A DNA stretch of 64,000 nt from positions 211,839 to 275,838 of the forward strand of contig CBDCYT010000001.1 of assembly GCA_965224325.1 (NCBI GenBank), read 5' to 3'. Of the stretch, positions 17,398 to 27,707 are shown in pieces; position 1 is the stretch's first letter, and the number at the start of each line of letters is the position of its first letter. The notes beneath the pieces are model-generated. The model was not told the DNA's origin, did no database searches, and worked only from the letters and a program-made list of their open reading frames with translations. The position numbers were made by a program, and so were the translations under genes. Source of the stretch: CBDCMJ01 sp965224325. GTDB taxonomy: Bacteria > Chloroflexota > Dehalococcoidia > Lucifugimonadales > UBA3495.

Positions 17398-18675
17398 ATG
17401 GCGACAACCCCCAAGATTCGTCAGCTGGCCAGACCCGTATCCATCGTGGGCGCCGGAATGTCCGCCTTCGGCGCTTTCAAAGAAAAGACCAGCCGTGATT
17501 TGTTCGTTGAAGCATTCCAAGACATGACCGATCATCTAGACCAAGGCATAGACGTTGAGGACATAGAGTGCGGCTATCTGGGCAACTATTCCTCAGACTT
17601 GTTCGAAGGCCAGGGCCACACAGCTCCAATCATGGCAGATTGGCTGGGGATGACGCCCGTGCCAGTGACCAGGATTGAAAACGCCTGCGCCAGCAGCGGC
17701 AGCGCCCTGCGCGAGGGGGTGCTGGCCATTGCCTCAGGCATGTATGACATCGTATTGGTGGGTGGCGTGGAAAAGATGACCAACCTGGCTACCGACCAGG
17801 TCACTGACGTGTTGGCGTCCGCCGCGGACGGATTATACGAGGTGCCCGCCGGCTTGACCTTTCCCGGCATTTTCGGGGCCCTGGCCAAAGCCCACATGGA
17901 CCGCTACGAAACCAACCTTGACCACCTGTTGAAGGTGGGAATCAAAAACCACAAGAACGGCGCGCTTAACCCCCAAGCTCAATTCAATGTCAGCATCATG
18001 GACCTGCTGGAGCGGCGCAAGGCCCGGGCCCAAGAACGGGGACAACCGGTCCCCGATTGGCACACCGAGATGGACTTCCTTAACGACTCCCAAGCCAACC
18101 CGTGGGTGGCTTGGCCCCTCCGTCTCTACGACTGCGCTCCGATTACCGATGGGGCTTCTTGCGTGCTGCTGGTCGCCAGCGAGGTAGCCCAAAACTTCAC
18201 CAGCAAGCCGGTGCACGTTGCGGGAATAGGCCAAGCTACCGGCCGCCCGCTCCACGATGCGGAAGAGCTGACGTCGCTTTCTTCCGCCAAGGCTGCGGCC
18301 GCCCAGGCTTACCAAATGGCCGGAATCACCGCGGACGACATTCAGGTGGCCGAGGTCCACGACTGTTTCACCATCGCCGAGATAATCGCCACGGAGGACC
18401 TGGGTTTCTTCGCTCCGGGTGAAGGGCCCCGGGCGCTGGACGAAGGCCGGACGGCGCTGCACGGAGACCGGCCTATCAACACCTCGGGAGGGCTCAAGGC
18501 CAAGGGCCACCCGGTGGGCGCGTCGGGAGTAGCCCAAGTGATCGAGATCTTTCACCAGCTACGGGGCGAGGCCGGCCCGCGGCAAGTTTCGAATCCCAAC
18601 TTGGAGTTGGGTCTGACCCACAACGTGGGTGGGACGGGCGGCACCTGCGTCGTCAACGTTCTGCGCCGCGGATAG
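17398..18675 (+). CDS. Thiolase-family acyl-CoA acetyltransferase (SCP-x type)
   Basis: A 425-residue thiolase-fold enzyme catalysing or reversing Claisen cleavage of acyl-CoA. The nucleophilic cysteine is C97 in ENACASSGSA. The catalytic histidines lie in VHDCFTIAE near 320 and GLKAKGHPVGASG near 365, and the end reads THNVGGTGGTCVVNVL. This pattern is that of SCP2/SCP-x-like thiolases rather than classical degradative ones. The next gene, 9 bp downstream, is a DUF35-type OB-fold protein. Such pairs work as complexes, as in steroid side-chain degradation. The acyl substrate is unknown. Confidence 0.9.
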   Translation: MATTPKIRQLARPVSIVGAGMSAFGAFKEKTSRDLFVEAFQDMTDHLDQGIDVEDIECGYLGNYSSDLFEGQGHTAPIMADWLGMTPVPVTRIENACASSGSALREGVLAIASGMYDIVLVGGVEKMTNLATDQVTDVLASAADGLYEVPAGLTFPGIFGALAKAHMDRYETNLDHLLKVGIKNHKNGALNPQAQFNVSIMDLLERRKARAQERGQPVPDWHTEMDFLNDSQANPWVAWPLRLYDCAPITDGASCVLLVASEVAQNFTSKPVHVAGIGQATGRPLHDAEELTSLSSAKAAAAQAYQMAGITADDIQVAEVHDCFTIAEIIATEDLGFFAPGEGPRALDEGRTALHGDRPINTSGGLKAKGHPVGASGVAQVIEIFHQLRGEAGPRQVSNPNLELGLTHNVGGTGGTCVVNVLRRG

Positions 18676-18684
18676 GGGAGAACC

Positions 18685-19113
18685 TTGGCAGACGACACCG
18701 AAGAAAAGAGGCCGACTTTTAACGCCGCCTCCTACTCGGCCTACTTGCGAGATGAGAAAAGGCTGATGGGAGTTCTCTGCCGCTCCTGTGGCCAGTTATT
18801 CGCTGTGCCGCGACCCATCTGCACCGCTTGCCGCGGCAAGGATATGGAATGGCGTCAATTCAGCGGTAAGGCCAAGCTCAGCACCTTTACCTGCATCTCC
18901 ATAGTGCCCGTGGCCATGGGGGCAAAGGGGTACGGCCGGGACAACCCGTACTGCACGGGCATAGTGGCCCTGGAAGAGGGTCCGCGCATTAGCGCTCGTA
19001 TCCTGGGCGTAGACGGAAACAACCCCCAAGACATCAAGACAGACATGGACTTGATGTTGGACCTGGAAGATATAGACCCTGAAGACCCCTCTCCGCTCTT
19101 CCGTCCCGCCTGA
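18685..19113 (+). CDS. Zn-ribbon/OB-fold (DUF35) partner of the thiolase
   Basis: A 142-residue protein with a zinc ribbon (CRSCG near residue 33 and CTACRG near 50), followed by an OB-fold that starts SGKAKLSTFTCISIVP. DUF35 proteins bind acyl-CoA and form complexes with thiolases or hydratases. The TTG start at 18685 lies after GGGGAGAA. The 9-bp gap to the thiolase implies cotranscription and complex formation. Confidence 0.88.
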   Translation: MADDTEEKRPTFNAASYSAYLRDEKRLMGVLCRSCGQLFAVPRPICTACRGKDMEWRQFSGKAKLSTFTCISIVPVAMGAKGYGRDNPYCTGIVALEEGPRISARILGVDGNNPQDIKTDMDLMLDLEDIDPEDPSPLFRPA

Positions 19114-19141
19114 GCCGTCCCTCTCGTAATACTGCAGGCCT

Positions 19142-19567
19142 TTAGTCGAGCCCGCGGGTGCCCACCCAGCCGACTTGAGAGACGTCAATCATCTCGCCGT
19201 TGGGGCCCGTGTACTTGGTTTCAACGTTTTGATGGCGCGGTCCGGTGTTACCGGCGTGCAGGGCCTGGTTGACTTCGTCCATGGGCTGAGAGTTGGCAGC
19301 AGCCAGTCGGCGTTCGATATCCTCCAAGCTTTCAACCTCGAAGCCAATGTGGTGGATACCTTCCCAATCTTTGCCGCGATCACCGGCCACGGCATCATTC
19401 TGGAAGTCCAGAATGGCCACGTTGACGTTGCCATCGCTCAGCATGAACCCCTTGGCGTTCTCGCCGTTCAACTCTGCTACCTGGCGGAGTCCGAAAACCT
19501 CGGAATAGAACTTTGCCGTCTTACCGGCATCGTTGGTGGCAATGGCTATATGCTTAATCTGAGGCAT
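19142..19567 (-). CDS. VOC-family protein (glyoxalase/dioxygenase fold)
   Basis: A 141-residue vicinal-oxygen-chelate protein. It starts MPQIKHIAIATNDAGKTAKFYSEVFGLRQVAE, carries HHIGFEVESLEDIERRLAA near residue 82 and ends with YTGPNGEMIDVSQVGW. The likely metal ligands are H6, H82 and E133. The family includes glyoxalases, extradiol dioxygenases and epimerases. It converges on the DUF35 gene. The substrate is unknown. Confidence 0.82.
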   Translation of the reverse strand: MPQIKHIAIATNDAGKTAKFYSEVFGLRQVAELNGENAKGFMLSDGNVNVAILDFQNDAVAGDRGKDWEGIHHIGFEVESLEDIERRLAAANSQPMDEVNQALHAGNTGPRHQNVETKYTGPNGEMIDVSQVGWVGTRGLD

Positions 19568-20236
19568 ACTGTCCCTCCCCTGCGGGCGGTTAGACCGGAA
19601 TTAGATTACTCGAACGTATCTGGATTCCAACACAACATACCATTATTCTAGGCTGGCGGCTAGCCCCGGTCTAGCGGCAAATCCCGGCATGGCGCGTGTC
19701 TCCCAGCGCCTGCGAATTCTCCCGGCTTTCTAGACTAGGAGCTTGCGCCGAGGCCCTTTTGCAGTAGTTTCAATTGGAGGCTCTGCGGTTGAAGGACCGC
19801 TGTGGAACCGCTACTGGCCGAAGGGTCAAACTTAGGCAAGCGCGGTATTAAGTAGCTCCTCGGGTTTAGGCGGCAAGGTCCGACCTCCGTGCCCCTTTGG
19901 GACGGCGCATGAAATATATGCCCAGTAAATCGTTTCAGCCAAGCGGTATTTGTGCCGCGTATAAACCCCTATAGCCGCTATCCAAAACTGAGGTTCAATA
20001 AAGACGCGATTGCCCCTGGGCCGCCCTTAGGCAAGCGCACATGGGCGCGCAAATCCATGTTAGAATTGTTCGAGCATCAGCAGCCTGTGGCCACATTGAC
20101 AGTGCGTTGGCAGTGCGGCTGAGGTCCGGAGAGCATCCTCAATGGCTCCATGTGTGCTGTGGAAACTTGGAGCGGCCCCGCCGGGCACCGGATGCCCAAA
20201 GAGTTTAACTAGCATAATTAAAACGGGGGTAGTTAC
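19568..20236. other. Gene-free intergenic region
   Basis: No open frame with a family match, RNA gene or clear terminator is seen over these 669 bp. The short word CTTAGGCAAGCGC occurs twice (near 19830 and 20028) without an evident role. The end of the region holds the leader of the next gene, with a GGGGG ribosome site at about 20225. Confidence 0.5.
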
Positions 20237-21400
20237 ATGACGGCGCCTCAACGAATGAAATTCGGGGTTTTCATGGCCCCCTTTCACCGGCCGGGAGAAA
20301 ACCCCACCCTGGCTCTGGACCGAGACCTGGAACTGATTCAATGGCTGGATGTGCTGGGCTTCGACGAAGCGTACATCGGCGAGCACCATAGCGCGGGATG
20401 GGAGACCATCGCTTCGCCCGAAGTGTTCATGGCGACCGCAGCCGAGCGCACCCGCAACATCAGATTGGGGTCCGGAGTGATAAGCTTGCCCTATCACCAC
20501 CCTTACATGGTGGCCAACCGCCTGGTCCTGCTGGACCACCTGACCCGCGGCCGGGTGATCTTGGGGGTTGGACCGGGAGCATTGGCCTCGGACGCGCTGA
20601 TGTTGGGGATCAAACCGGAGCGCCAGCGGGAGATGATGGACGAATCCTTGGGCGTTATCATGCGCTTGTTTACCGAGACAGACCCCATCACTTACAAGAG
20701 CGACTGGTTCGAGCTCAACGAGGCTGTACTCCAACTGCGGCCATATCAGTCGCCTCACATCCCCGTGGCCGTGGCCTCCGTGGAATCCCCCTCGGGCGTG
20801 TCGTTGGCGGGCAAGCACGGCGCGGCCGTTCTATCCCTCAGCGTACCCCGCGACACGGTGCGCAAAACCAGCCTAAAAGAATTATGGTCTATCGCCGAAG
20901 AAACGGCGGCGGAGCATAACAAGGTGGTGAGGCGAGAGGATTGGGGGATCGTGATGGGCTGCCACCTCGCCGAGACTCGGGCCCAAGCCTTTGAGGACAT
21001 TCGTGAAGGCTCAGCGAGAGTAGTTACAGAGTACTTCGGTGAGACTTTGGGCAATCCCACGCCCGACGTGCCCCGCAACCAGATTGTGGACTACATGGTG
21101 GACCACAATCAATGGATCGTAGGCACTCCCGACGACTGCATTGCCGGTATCGAGCGCCTTCAGGAGATGAGCGGCGGCTTCGGCAGCTTCATGGTGCGGG
21201 TCGAGGATTGGGCGCCGCGGGAGACTATCCACCGTAGCTACGAGTTGTTTGCCCGCTACGTGATGCCCCATTTCCAGGGCACCTTGACCGGTATTATGAC
21301 CTCCCAACAGTGGGCCAGCGACCGTAAAGAAGCCTTACAGGCCAACCGCCGTTCCGGCTTGCAACGGGCCACCGACACTTTCTTCGACACCAAGCGCTAG
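20237..21400 (+). CDS. LLM-class flavin-dependent oxidoreductase
   Basis: A 387-residue luciferase-like monooxygenase. It starts MKFGVFMAPFHRPGENP after a short leader peptide, has IGEHHSAGWE near residue 49 (the EHH motif) and the barrel segment RIRLGSGVISLPYHHPYMVANRLVLLDHL-like at about 75-100, and ends with a family-typical C-terminus. It most resembles long-chain, limonene-type LLM enzymes. The ATG at 20237 is used; the next Met is five codons on. It stands alone and diverges from nothing nearby. Confidence 0.88.
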   Translation: MTAPQRMKFGVFMAPFHRPGENPTLALDRDLELIQWLDVLGFDEAYIGEHHSAGWETIASPEVFMATAAERTRNIRLGSGVISLPYHHPYMVANRLVLLDHLTRGRVILGVGPGALASDALMLGIKPERQREMMDESLGVIMRLFTETDPITYKSDWFELNEAVLQLRPYQSPHIPVAVASVESPSGVSLAGKHGAAVLSLSVPRDTVRKTSLKELWSIAEETAAEHNKVVRREDWGIVMGCHLAETRAQAFEDIREGSARVVTEYFGETLGNPTPDVPRNQIVDYMVDHNQWIVGTPDDCIAGIERLQEMSGGFGSFMVRVEDWAPRETIHRSYELFARYVMPHFQGTLTGIMTSQQWASDRKEALQANRRSGLQRATDTFFDTKR

Positions 21401-21652
21401 GACCGAGAGCTGGGCGATCATAGGCAGGGTGACCCGGCCTATGACGGCGGGCCTATGCATTGTGGAGAGCAAGCTTCCCAATCGGGAAGCCTTTGATGTT
21501 CTCCGTTCGCGATCCATGAACCGCCGCAGATTGCTTAGGGCAGGGCTTTCTCGAGGCAGTCACTAGAGGCAGTCACTAAGGGTAGCGGGGAATTCTGGAA
21601 TAGTTTTCGGCAGTACCCAGCTTACGGGATAGCCTCGTCCTTGACGGCGGCT

Positions 21653-23113
21653 TTAGGCAACAACCGGCAACGACCGCGGCAGACTGGTCCGGCCCATCAA
21701 ATACTGGTCTACCCCCCTGGCGACTTCCCGTCCCTCGGCAATGGCCCACACGACCAGTGACTGGCCTCGAGACGAATCGCCACCGGCGAACACGCCCGGG
21801 ACGCTGGTCATCTTATTAGAGTCGACCTTGATATTACCGCGGACATCAAGCTCCACACCCAGCTGAGTCAACATTCCGCCGTGCTCAGGATGGAGGAAGC
21901 CCATCGCAAGGAGCACCAGGCCAGTCTCAATGACGAATTCGCTGCCAGGCACCTCCCGCATCACGGGGCGTTCGTTGCCTCCAGGCTGGCTCCACTCGAT
22001 GCGGACGGCGTGCAGCCGTTCGACGACATCGCCCGCGCCGCTAAGAGACTTGGTCAACACGTTGTAGTCTCGAATCCCCCCCTCTTCGTGGGCGGAGGTG
22101 CTGCGCTGGATGGCAGGCCATTGAGGCCATGGGTTGTTGGAGCGTCTCTTTTCCGGAGGCTCGGGAAGCAGTTCTAGCTGGTGCACCACTTCGGCGCCCT
22201 GCCGGTGGGCAGTGCCCAGGCAGTCGGCCCCGGTATCGCCGCCGCCCAAGATGACCACACTCTTTCCCTCGGCAGTAATTCTCTGATCAGGCTCAATGTG
22301 CTGACCAGCCATAACCCGGTTCTGTTGAGTCAGGTATTCCATAGCCAAGTGAACCCCGCCCAACTCGCGGCCCGGCACTGCCAAGTCCCGGGCTTCGGTC
22401 GACCCGCAGGTGAGACAAATCGCATCGTGTTCGGTCAGAAGTTGGTCTATTCCGTGATTGACTCCGACGTTGACCCCAGTGGAAAAGCTGACACCTTCAC
22501 TGGCCATCAACTGGACCCGGCGCCGCACTATCTCTTTATCAAGCTTGAAATTGGGAATACCCAGGGTCAATAAGCCGCCGATGTCCTCGTCTCGCTCCAT
22601 CACGTGGACCCAATGCCCGGCACGGTTGAGCTGCTGCGCCGCCGCCAAGCCCGCCGGGCCGGAGCCGACCACCGCTACCTTCTTGCCCGTGCGTTCACTC
22701 GGGGGTTCAGGTTTAATCCAGCCTTCGTCGAACCCCCTGGTGGAGATCTCCTTCTCGATATATTCGATGGTTACCGGGTCGGAGTCGATGCTAAGAACGC
22801 AGGACGCTTCACAAGGGGCAGGGCAAATGCGGCCGGTGAACTCCGGAAAGTTGTTGGTGGACAGCAGCAGAGTCAGGGCTTGCTGCCAGTTGCCCAAGTA
22901 CACCTGGTGGTTAAACTCCGGGATAACGTTCCCCAACGGACAGCCCATATGGCAAAACGGGACCGCGCAGTCCATACACCGGGAACCCTGCTCCCTGACC
23001 TGGTTTTCAGGCCAACGCAGGTACAACTCGCTGTAGTCGCCCTTCCGTTCCGAGACGGGCCTGCGCTGGGGCGGTTCCCGCCCGAATTCCGCAAATCCCG
23101 TTGGTTTACCCAT
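21653..23113 (-). CDS. gltD: Glutamate synthase small subunit
   Basis: GltD passes electrons from NADPH through FAD and Fe-S clusters to GltB for glutamate synthesis. Visible are the N-terminal Cys clusters (CMDCAVPFCHMGCPLGN near 42 and CPAPCEASC near 97), the FAD-binding GSGPAGLAAAQQL near 150, the NADPH-binding VILGGGDTGADC near 290 and the C-terminal GVFAGGDSSRGQSLVVWAI. The length, 486 residues, is normal. Its start overlaps the gltB stop by 8 bp, so the two are translated as one operon. Confidence 0.96.
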   Translation of the reverse strand: MGKPTGFAEFGREPPQRRPVSERKGDYSELYLRWPENQVREQGSRCMDCAVPFCHMGCPLGNVIPEFNHQVYLGNWQQALTLLLSTNNFPEFTGRICPAPCEASCVLSIDSDPVTIEYIEKEISTRGFDEGWIKPEPPSERTGKKVAVVGSGPAGLAAAQQLNRAGHWVHVMERDEDIGGLLTLGIPNFKLDKEIVRRRVQLMASEGVSFSTGVNVGVNHGIDQLLTEHDAICLTCGSTEARDLAVPGRELGGVHLAMEYLTQQNRVMAGQHIEPDQRITAEGKSVVILGGGDTGADCLGTAHRQGAEVVHQLELLPEPPEKRRSNNPWPQWPAIQRSTSAHEEGGIRDYNVLTKSLSGAGDVVERLHAVRIEWSQPGGNERPVMREVPGSEFVIETGLVLLAMGFLHPEHGGMLTQLGVELDVRGNIKVDSNKMTSVPGVFAGGDSSRGQSLVVWAIAEGREVARGVDQYLMGRTSLPRSLPVVA

Positions 23114-26100
23114 GGGGTGTTACTTCCAATACCTTCTCTTCTGCCTCCGCCTGCCTCCGCATCCTTTCGTCGAGAACCCGCCGGTAGTCGCGAGGCATGA
23201 TCTTTTTGAACCTAGGCAAAGCATCAGACCATTCAACCAGGATGCGTTTCGCCGAGTTTGAACCGGTAAACGCGGCGTGTTCTTCCACCATGCGTCGAAG
23301 CGTCTCTACATCTTCGGGATCAGTCACGGCCTCCAGGTCCGACAAGCCCGGATTGAACCGGGTCTCAAAGTCCCCTTCTTCGTCGTACACGAAGGCGATA
23401 CCGCCGCTCATTCCGGCTCCGAAGTTGCGGCCGGTCTTGCCTAGCACTACAACCACTCCGCCGGTCATGTACTCACATCCGTGATCGCCCACGCTCTCTA
23501 CGACGGCTTGGACGCCGCTGTTGCGGACGCAGAACCGTTCCCCAACTACGCCGTTGATGAACACCTGGCCGCCGGTGGCGCCGTATAGCGCCACGTTGCC
23601 GGCAATGATGTTCTCTTCCGGAATGAAATCCGCCTGAGCCGGCGGGTAGATAACTATACGGCCCCCGCTGATGCCCTTGCCCAAATAGTCGTTGGTGTCC
23701 CCTTCCAGGTGAAGATTGACTCCTCGGGCCAGAAAGGCGCCGAAGCTCTGTCCCGCCGAACCTTCGAAGTGTATGTTGATGGTGTCCGGCGGCAGCCCAT
23801 CCTCTCCGTAACGCTTCGCGATTCGGCCACTTAACATACCGCCAACGGTGCGGTTGGAGTTTTTAATGGGCAGCCGGATCTCGACCGGTTGCCGGTGCTC
23901 CAAGGCCGGCTGGGAAAGGCTAATCAATCGGTGGTCCAAGGCCCGCTCCAGACCGTGGTCTTGCACGTCGCACTGGTAAGCCACGTCTCCTTCCCTGCGC
24001 AGCGGTTGCCGGTACAACAGGCGAGAGAGGTCCAATCCCTCGGCTTTCCAATGGTCTACAGCCTCACGGACATCCAGCATGTCCGTCCGGCCGATCATTT
24101 CATTCACGGTGCGAAATCCCAACTCCGCCATTATCTCCCGCATCTCTTCGGCGACGAAGGTGAAATAGTTGACCAGGTATTCCGGGCTTCCGGAAAATCG
24201 CATACGCAACTTCGGGTCCTGGGTTGCGACACCCACCGAGCAAGTACCCAAATGACACTTGCGCAGCATGATGCAGCCGTTGACGATTAGAGCTCCGGTG
24301 GCATACCCGAACTCCTCGGCCCCCAGCAGCGCCGCTATAGCGGCGTCCCGGCCGGTTTTTAGCTGGCCATCGGTTTGCACCGAGATGCGGCTCCTTAGTC
24401 CATTGGCCACCAACACCTGCTGAGTTTCGGCTATGCCCAATTCCCAGGGCAGTCCCGCATACTTGATCGAGGACTCGGGCGAGTTGCCCGTTCCCCCGTC
24501 GTGTCCGCTTATTAGGACCACGTCGGCATGCCCCTTGGCCACTCCGGCGGCGATGGTGCCGACGCCAACTTCGGAGACTAGCTTCACGTGGACTCGGGCG
24601 TCAGGGTTAATGTTCTTTAGGTCGTGGATCAGTTGGGCCAGGTCTTCAATCGAATAGATGTCATGATGAGGGGGAGGCGAGATCAGTTCGACGCCTGGGG
24701 TGGTCTTCCGGATCCAGCCGATGTAATCGTCGATTTTGTTTCCAGATAGTTGGCCGCCTTCGCCCGGCTTGGAACCTTGCGCCATCTTTATCTGCAGGTC
24801 GGTGGCGTTAATCAGGTAATTAGGGGTCACTCCGAAGCGTCCAGAGGCCACCTGCTTGATCGCGCTATTTCGGGAATCACCGTTGGCATCGCTGCTGTAA
24901 CGGTGAAAGTCTTCGCCTCCCTCGCCGGTATTGCTTCTGGCGCCGAGGCGGTTCATGGCGATGGCCATGGTCTCGTGGGCTTCCTTGCTGATGGAGCCCA
25001 AAGATACAGCGCCGGTGGCAAAGCGTTTGACCACCTCGGAAGCTGGCTCTACTTCATCCAGAGGCACCGGGGCTTGGACCCTCTTGAATTCCAACAACCC
25101 CCGCAGCGTAGCCATGTTCTTGCTCTGGTCGTTTACCAGCCGGGCAAACTCTCGATAGGTCTCCCGATTCCCGGAACGGGTCGAATCCTGAAGTTTGGCG
25201 ATGGCGTCAGGATTCCACTGGTGAAGTTCTCCATGCCGGCGCCACTGATAAAACCCGCCGAATTCGAGATGTTCATCACCCGTGCCCGCCTGAGAATCGT
25301 AGGCCCTGCGGTGCCGCTGCAGTACCTCCTCTTCCACCGTGGACAAGCCGATGCCCAAGATTCTAGACGGCGTCCAGGTAAAGTACTGGTCTATTAATTC
25401 CTGGCTCAGGCCCACAGCCTCGAATATCTGGGCGCCGCGATAGCTCTGGACTGTGGAAATGCCCATCTTGGACATGACTTTAAGGATGCCCTTTTCATTG
25501 GCTTTGATGAAGTTCTTCTCCGCGTACTCCGGTTTGGAGCCATTAAGAGCTTCATCAGACGCGAGTTTTCGAGCAGTAGCCAGCGCAAGATATGGATGAA
25601 CGGCGCCGGCGCCGTAGCCAATGAGCAGCGAGAAGTGATGGACCTCCCGGGGCTCTCCGGAATCGACCACCAATCCGGCCTTGGTGCGGGAGCCTTCTCG
25701 GATCAAGTGATGATGCACCGCCGCGGTGGCCAACAAGCTGGGGATGGGAGCCCACCGGTGGTCGACGCCGCGGTCCGAAATCACAATGATGCAGTACCCG
25801 TCGTCGATGGCCTGAGAAGCTTCGGCGCACAGGCGGTCCAAGCCATTCTTCAATGCACCCGGTCCGCCCCGAGCGTCGAAAAGCGCGGAGAGGGTTGCGG
25901 ACCTGACGTCGCCCACGTCGAGTTTGCGGATCTTTTCAAATTGCTCCCCGTCGATGACGGGAGACCTTAGCTTTAGCTGGTGGCAGTGGGCCGCGGTTTC
26001 CTCAAAGAGATTTTGTTCCCGGCCAATGAACGCCTCCAGGGAGGTAACCAGGTCTTCCCGGATAGCGTCCAAAGGCGGATTGGTCACCTGGGCGAACAGC

Positions 26101-27707
26101 TGTTTAAAGTAGTTGAAGAGCAGCTGGTTTTTCCGGGAGAGGACAGCGAGAGGGGCATCGTTCCCCATCGAGCCCACAGCTTCAGCGCCATTAAGGGCCA
26201 TGGGGGTGGTCAGCATCCGAAGCTCTTCAGTAGTGTATCCGAACGCTTGCTGTTGCTGCTCCAACGCAGAGTCGCCGGACCCATCCCAGTCATCATCGCC
26301 ATGCTGATGATCGCCATTGCCTCCCTGCGGGCCGGGAAGGCTGTCCAAAGAGACCACGTTTTCCTTGAGCCACTGACCGTAAGGGCGCCGGTTGGCCAAC
26401 TTATGCTTCAGCTCTTCGTCGCCGATGATGCGGCCCTCATCCATGCTGACCAAGAACATGCGGCCCGGCTGAAGCCTGCCTTTCTGTCTAATCTCTGAGG
26501 GCGGAATGTCCAGCACGCCGGTTTCCGAGGCCATCACCAGCCTATCGTCCTTGGTAACGGAGTACCGGAAGGGGCGAAGGCCATTGCGGTCCAGCAACGC
26601 ACAGATGCTGCGGCCGTCGGTGGACACGATCATTGCCGGCCCATCCCAGGGCTCCATCAAGGAAGCGTGGTACTCGAAAAAGTCCTTCTTCTCTTGAGGC
26701 ATACTCTCGTGCTGTTCCCAGGCTTCTGGGATCAACATGAGCATAGCGTGGTCCAGGTCCCGCCCTGTCATAAGCAGCAACTCTAGGGCATTGTCTATGC
26801 AAGCGGTATCACTAGCGCCCGCAGTCATGACTGGGGGGATTTTGCGCATATCGTCGCCAAACAAAGGCGATTCGAAATGGGCTTCCCGGGCGTGCATCCA
26901 GTTGATGTTTCCCCGCAGGGTGTTGATCTCGCCGTTGTGGGCCATATACCGGTAGGGGTGGGCCAACTTCCAGTGCCCCAAGGTGTTGGTGCTGAATCGA
27001 GAGTGGACCAGGGCAAAGGCGCTGGTCAAAGACCGGTCAGCTAGGTCGCCGTAAAACTCGGAGATCTGGTGGGCCAGCAGCAGTCCTTTGTACACGATGG
27101 TATTGCAAGACATGCTGCAAATATAAAAATAGTCCGCTTCATCGTCTGTAATGCCCCATTCCTGGGTGGAATGTTCGATTATCTTCCGCACTACGTAGAG
27201 CTTCCTCTCTAGCTGGGCCGGGTCTGCGGCTCCCGGACCGAGACCCACAAACACTTGGCTGATGTGCGGACACACTTGGCGGGCATCCCGGCCTAGCTTG
27301 TCTAGGTCGACTGGGACATCACGCCACCCCAGAAGTTCCAGGCCGTTGTCGGCTAGGGTACTGTTTATGAGGGCCCGGCATTTCTCCCGCCCTTCGCGGT
27401 GGGGAGGCATGAATACCATCCCAACCCCGTATTCGCCGGCCTCGGGCAGGGTGATGTTCAGGCGGGGGCACTCTTTCTCGAAGAGTTGATGGGGCATTTG
27501 AATTAAAATGCCCGCGCCGTCCCCGGTTTCAGGGTCACAACCGGCCGCTCCACGGTGGCCCAAATTGACCAAAACCTGGAGCCCATCTTCGATTATGCGG
27601 TGGGACTTTCCGCCTTTGATATTGGCGACAACCCCGACGCCGCAGCCGTCGTGCTCGTGCTCGGGCGAGTAAAGCCCGTAGTTCGCTAAATCTTTCAACC
27701 GGTCCAT
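23106..27707 (-). CDS. gltB: Glutamate synthase large subunit
   Basis: GltB releases ammonia from glutamine and adds it to 2-oxoglutarate. The mature protein should begin at C22 (HDGCGVG), the class II amidotransferase nucleophile, after a 21-residue propeptide. The FMN barrel follows in the second half (SGHDGGTGNSPESSIKYAG near 1030), then the 3Fe-4S cysteines in CIMLRKCHLGTC near 1090 and the C-terminal beta-helix with repeated GG-x-x-V. At 1533 residues it is full length. With gltD it forms the NADPH-dependent GOGAT of ammonium assimilation. Confidence 0.97.
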   Translation of the reverse strand: MDRLKDLANYGLYSPEHEHDGCGVGVVANIKGGKSHRIIEDGLQVLVNLGHRGAAGCDPETGDGAGILIQMPHQLFEKECPRLNITLPEAGEYGVGMVFMPPHREGREKCRALINSTLADNGLELLGWRDVPVDLDKLGRDARQVCPHISQVFVGLGPGAADPAQLERKLYVVRKIIEHSTQEWGITDDEADYFYICSMSCNTIVYKGLLLAHQISEFYGDLADRSLTSAFALVHSRFSTNTLGHWKLAHPYRYMAHNGEINTLRGNINWMHAREAHFESPLFGDDMRKIPPVMTAGASDTACIDNALELLLMTGRDLDHAMLMLIPEAWEQHESMPQEKKDFFEYHASLMEPWDGPAMIVSTDGRSICALLDRNGLRPFRYSVTKDDRLVMASETGVLDIPPSEIRQKGRLQPGRMFLVSMDEGRIIGDEELKHKLANRRPYGQWLKENVVSLDSLPGPQGGNGDHQHGDDDWDGSGDSALEQQQQAFGYTTEELRMLTTPMALNGAEAVGSMGNDAPLAVLSRKNQLLFNYFKQLFAQVTNPPLDAIREDLVTSLEAFIGREQNLFEETAAHCHQLKLRSPVIDGEQFEKIRKLDVGDVRSATLSALFDARGGPGALKNGLDRLCAEASQAIDDGYCIIVISDRGVDHRWAPIPSLLATAAVHHHLIREGSRTKAGLVVDSGEPREVHHFSLLIGYGAGAVHPYLALATARKLASDEALNGSKPEYAEKNFIKANEKGILKVMSKMGISTVQSYRGAQIFEAVGLSQELIDQYFTWTPSRILGIGLSTVEEEVLQRHRRAYDSQAGTGDEHLEFGGFYQWRRHGELHQWNPDAIAKLQDSTRSGNRETYREFARLVNDQSKNMATLRGLLEFKRVQAPVPLDEVEPASEVVKRFATGAVSLGSISKEAHETMAIAMNRLGARSNTGEGGEDFHRYSSDANGDSRNSAIKQVASGRFGVTPNYLINATDLQIKMAQGSKPGEGGQLSGNKIDDYIGWIRKTTPGVELISPPPHHDIYSIEDLAQLIHDLKNINPDARVHVKLVSEVGVGTIAAGVAKGHADVVLISGHDGGTGNSPESSIKYAGLPWELGIAETQQVLVANGLRSRISVQTDGQLKTGRDAAIAALLGAEEFGYATGALIVNGCIMLRKCHLGTCSVGVATQDPKLRMRFSGSPEYLVNYFTFVAEEMREIMAELGFRTVNEMIGRTDMLDVREAVDHWKAEGLDLSRLLYRQPLRREGDVAYQCDVQDHGLERALDHRLISLSQPALEHRQPVEIRLPIKNSNRTVGGMLSGRIAKRYGEDGLPPDTINIHFEGSAGQSFGAFLARGVNLHLEGDTNDYLGKGISGGRIVIYPPAQADFIPEENIIAGNVALYGATGGQVFINGVVGERFCVRNSGVQAVVESVGDHGCEYMTGGVVVVLGKTGRNFGAGMSGGIAFVYDEEGDFETRFNPGLSDLEAVTDPEDVETLRRMVEEHAAFTGSNSAKRILVEWSDALPRFKKIMPRDYRRVLDERMRRQAEAEEKVLEVTPHG

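Noticed and set aside
19640..20236. A tRNA or small RNA in the gene-free gap
   Set aside because: No cloverleaf, GGTTCRAATC-type T arm or terminator could be assembled from the sequence.
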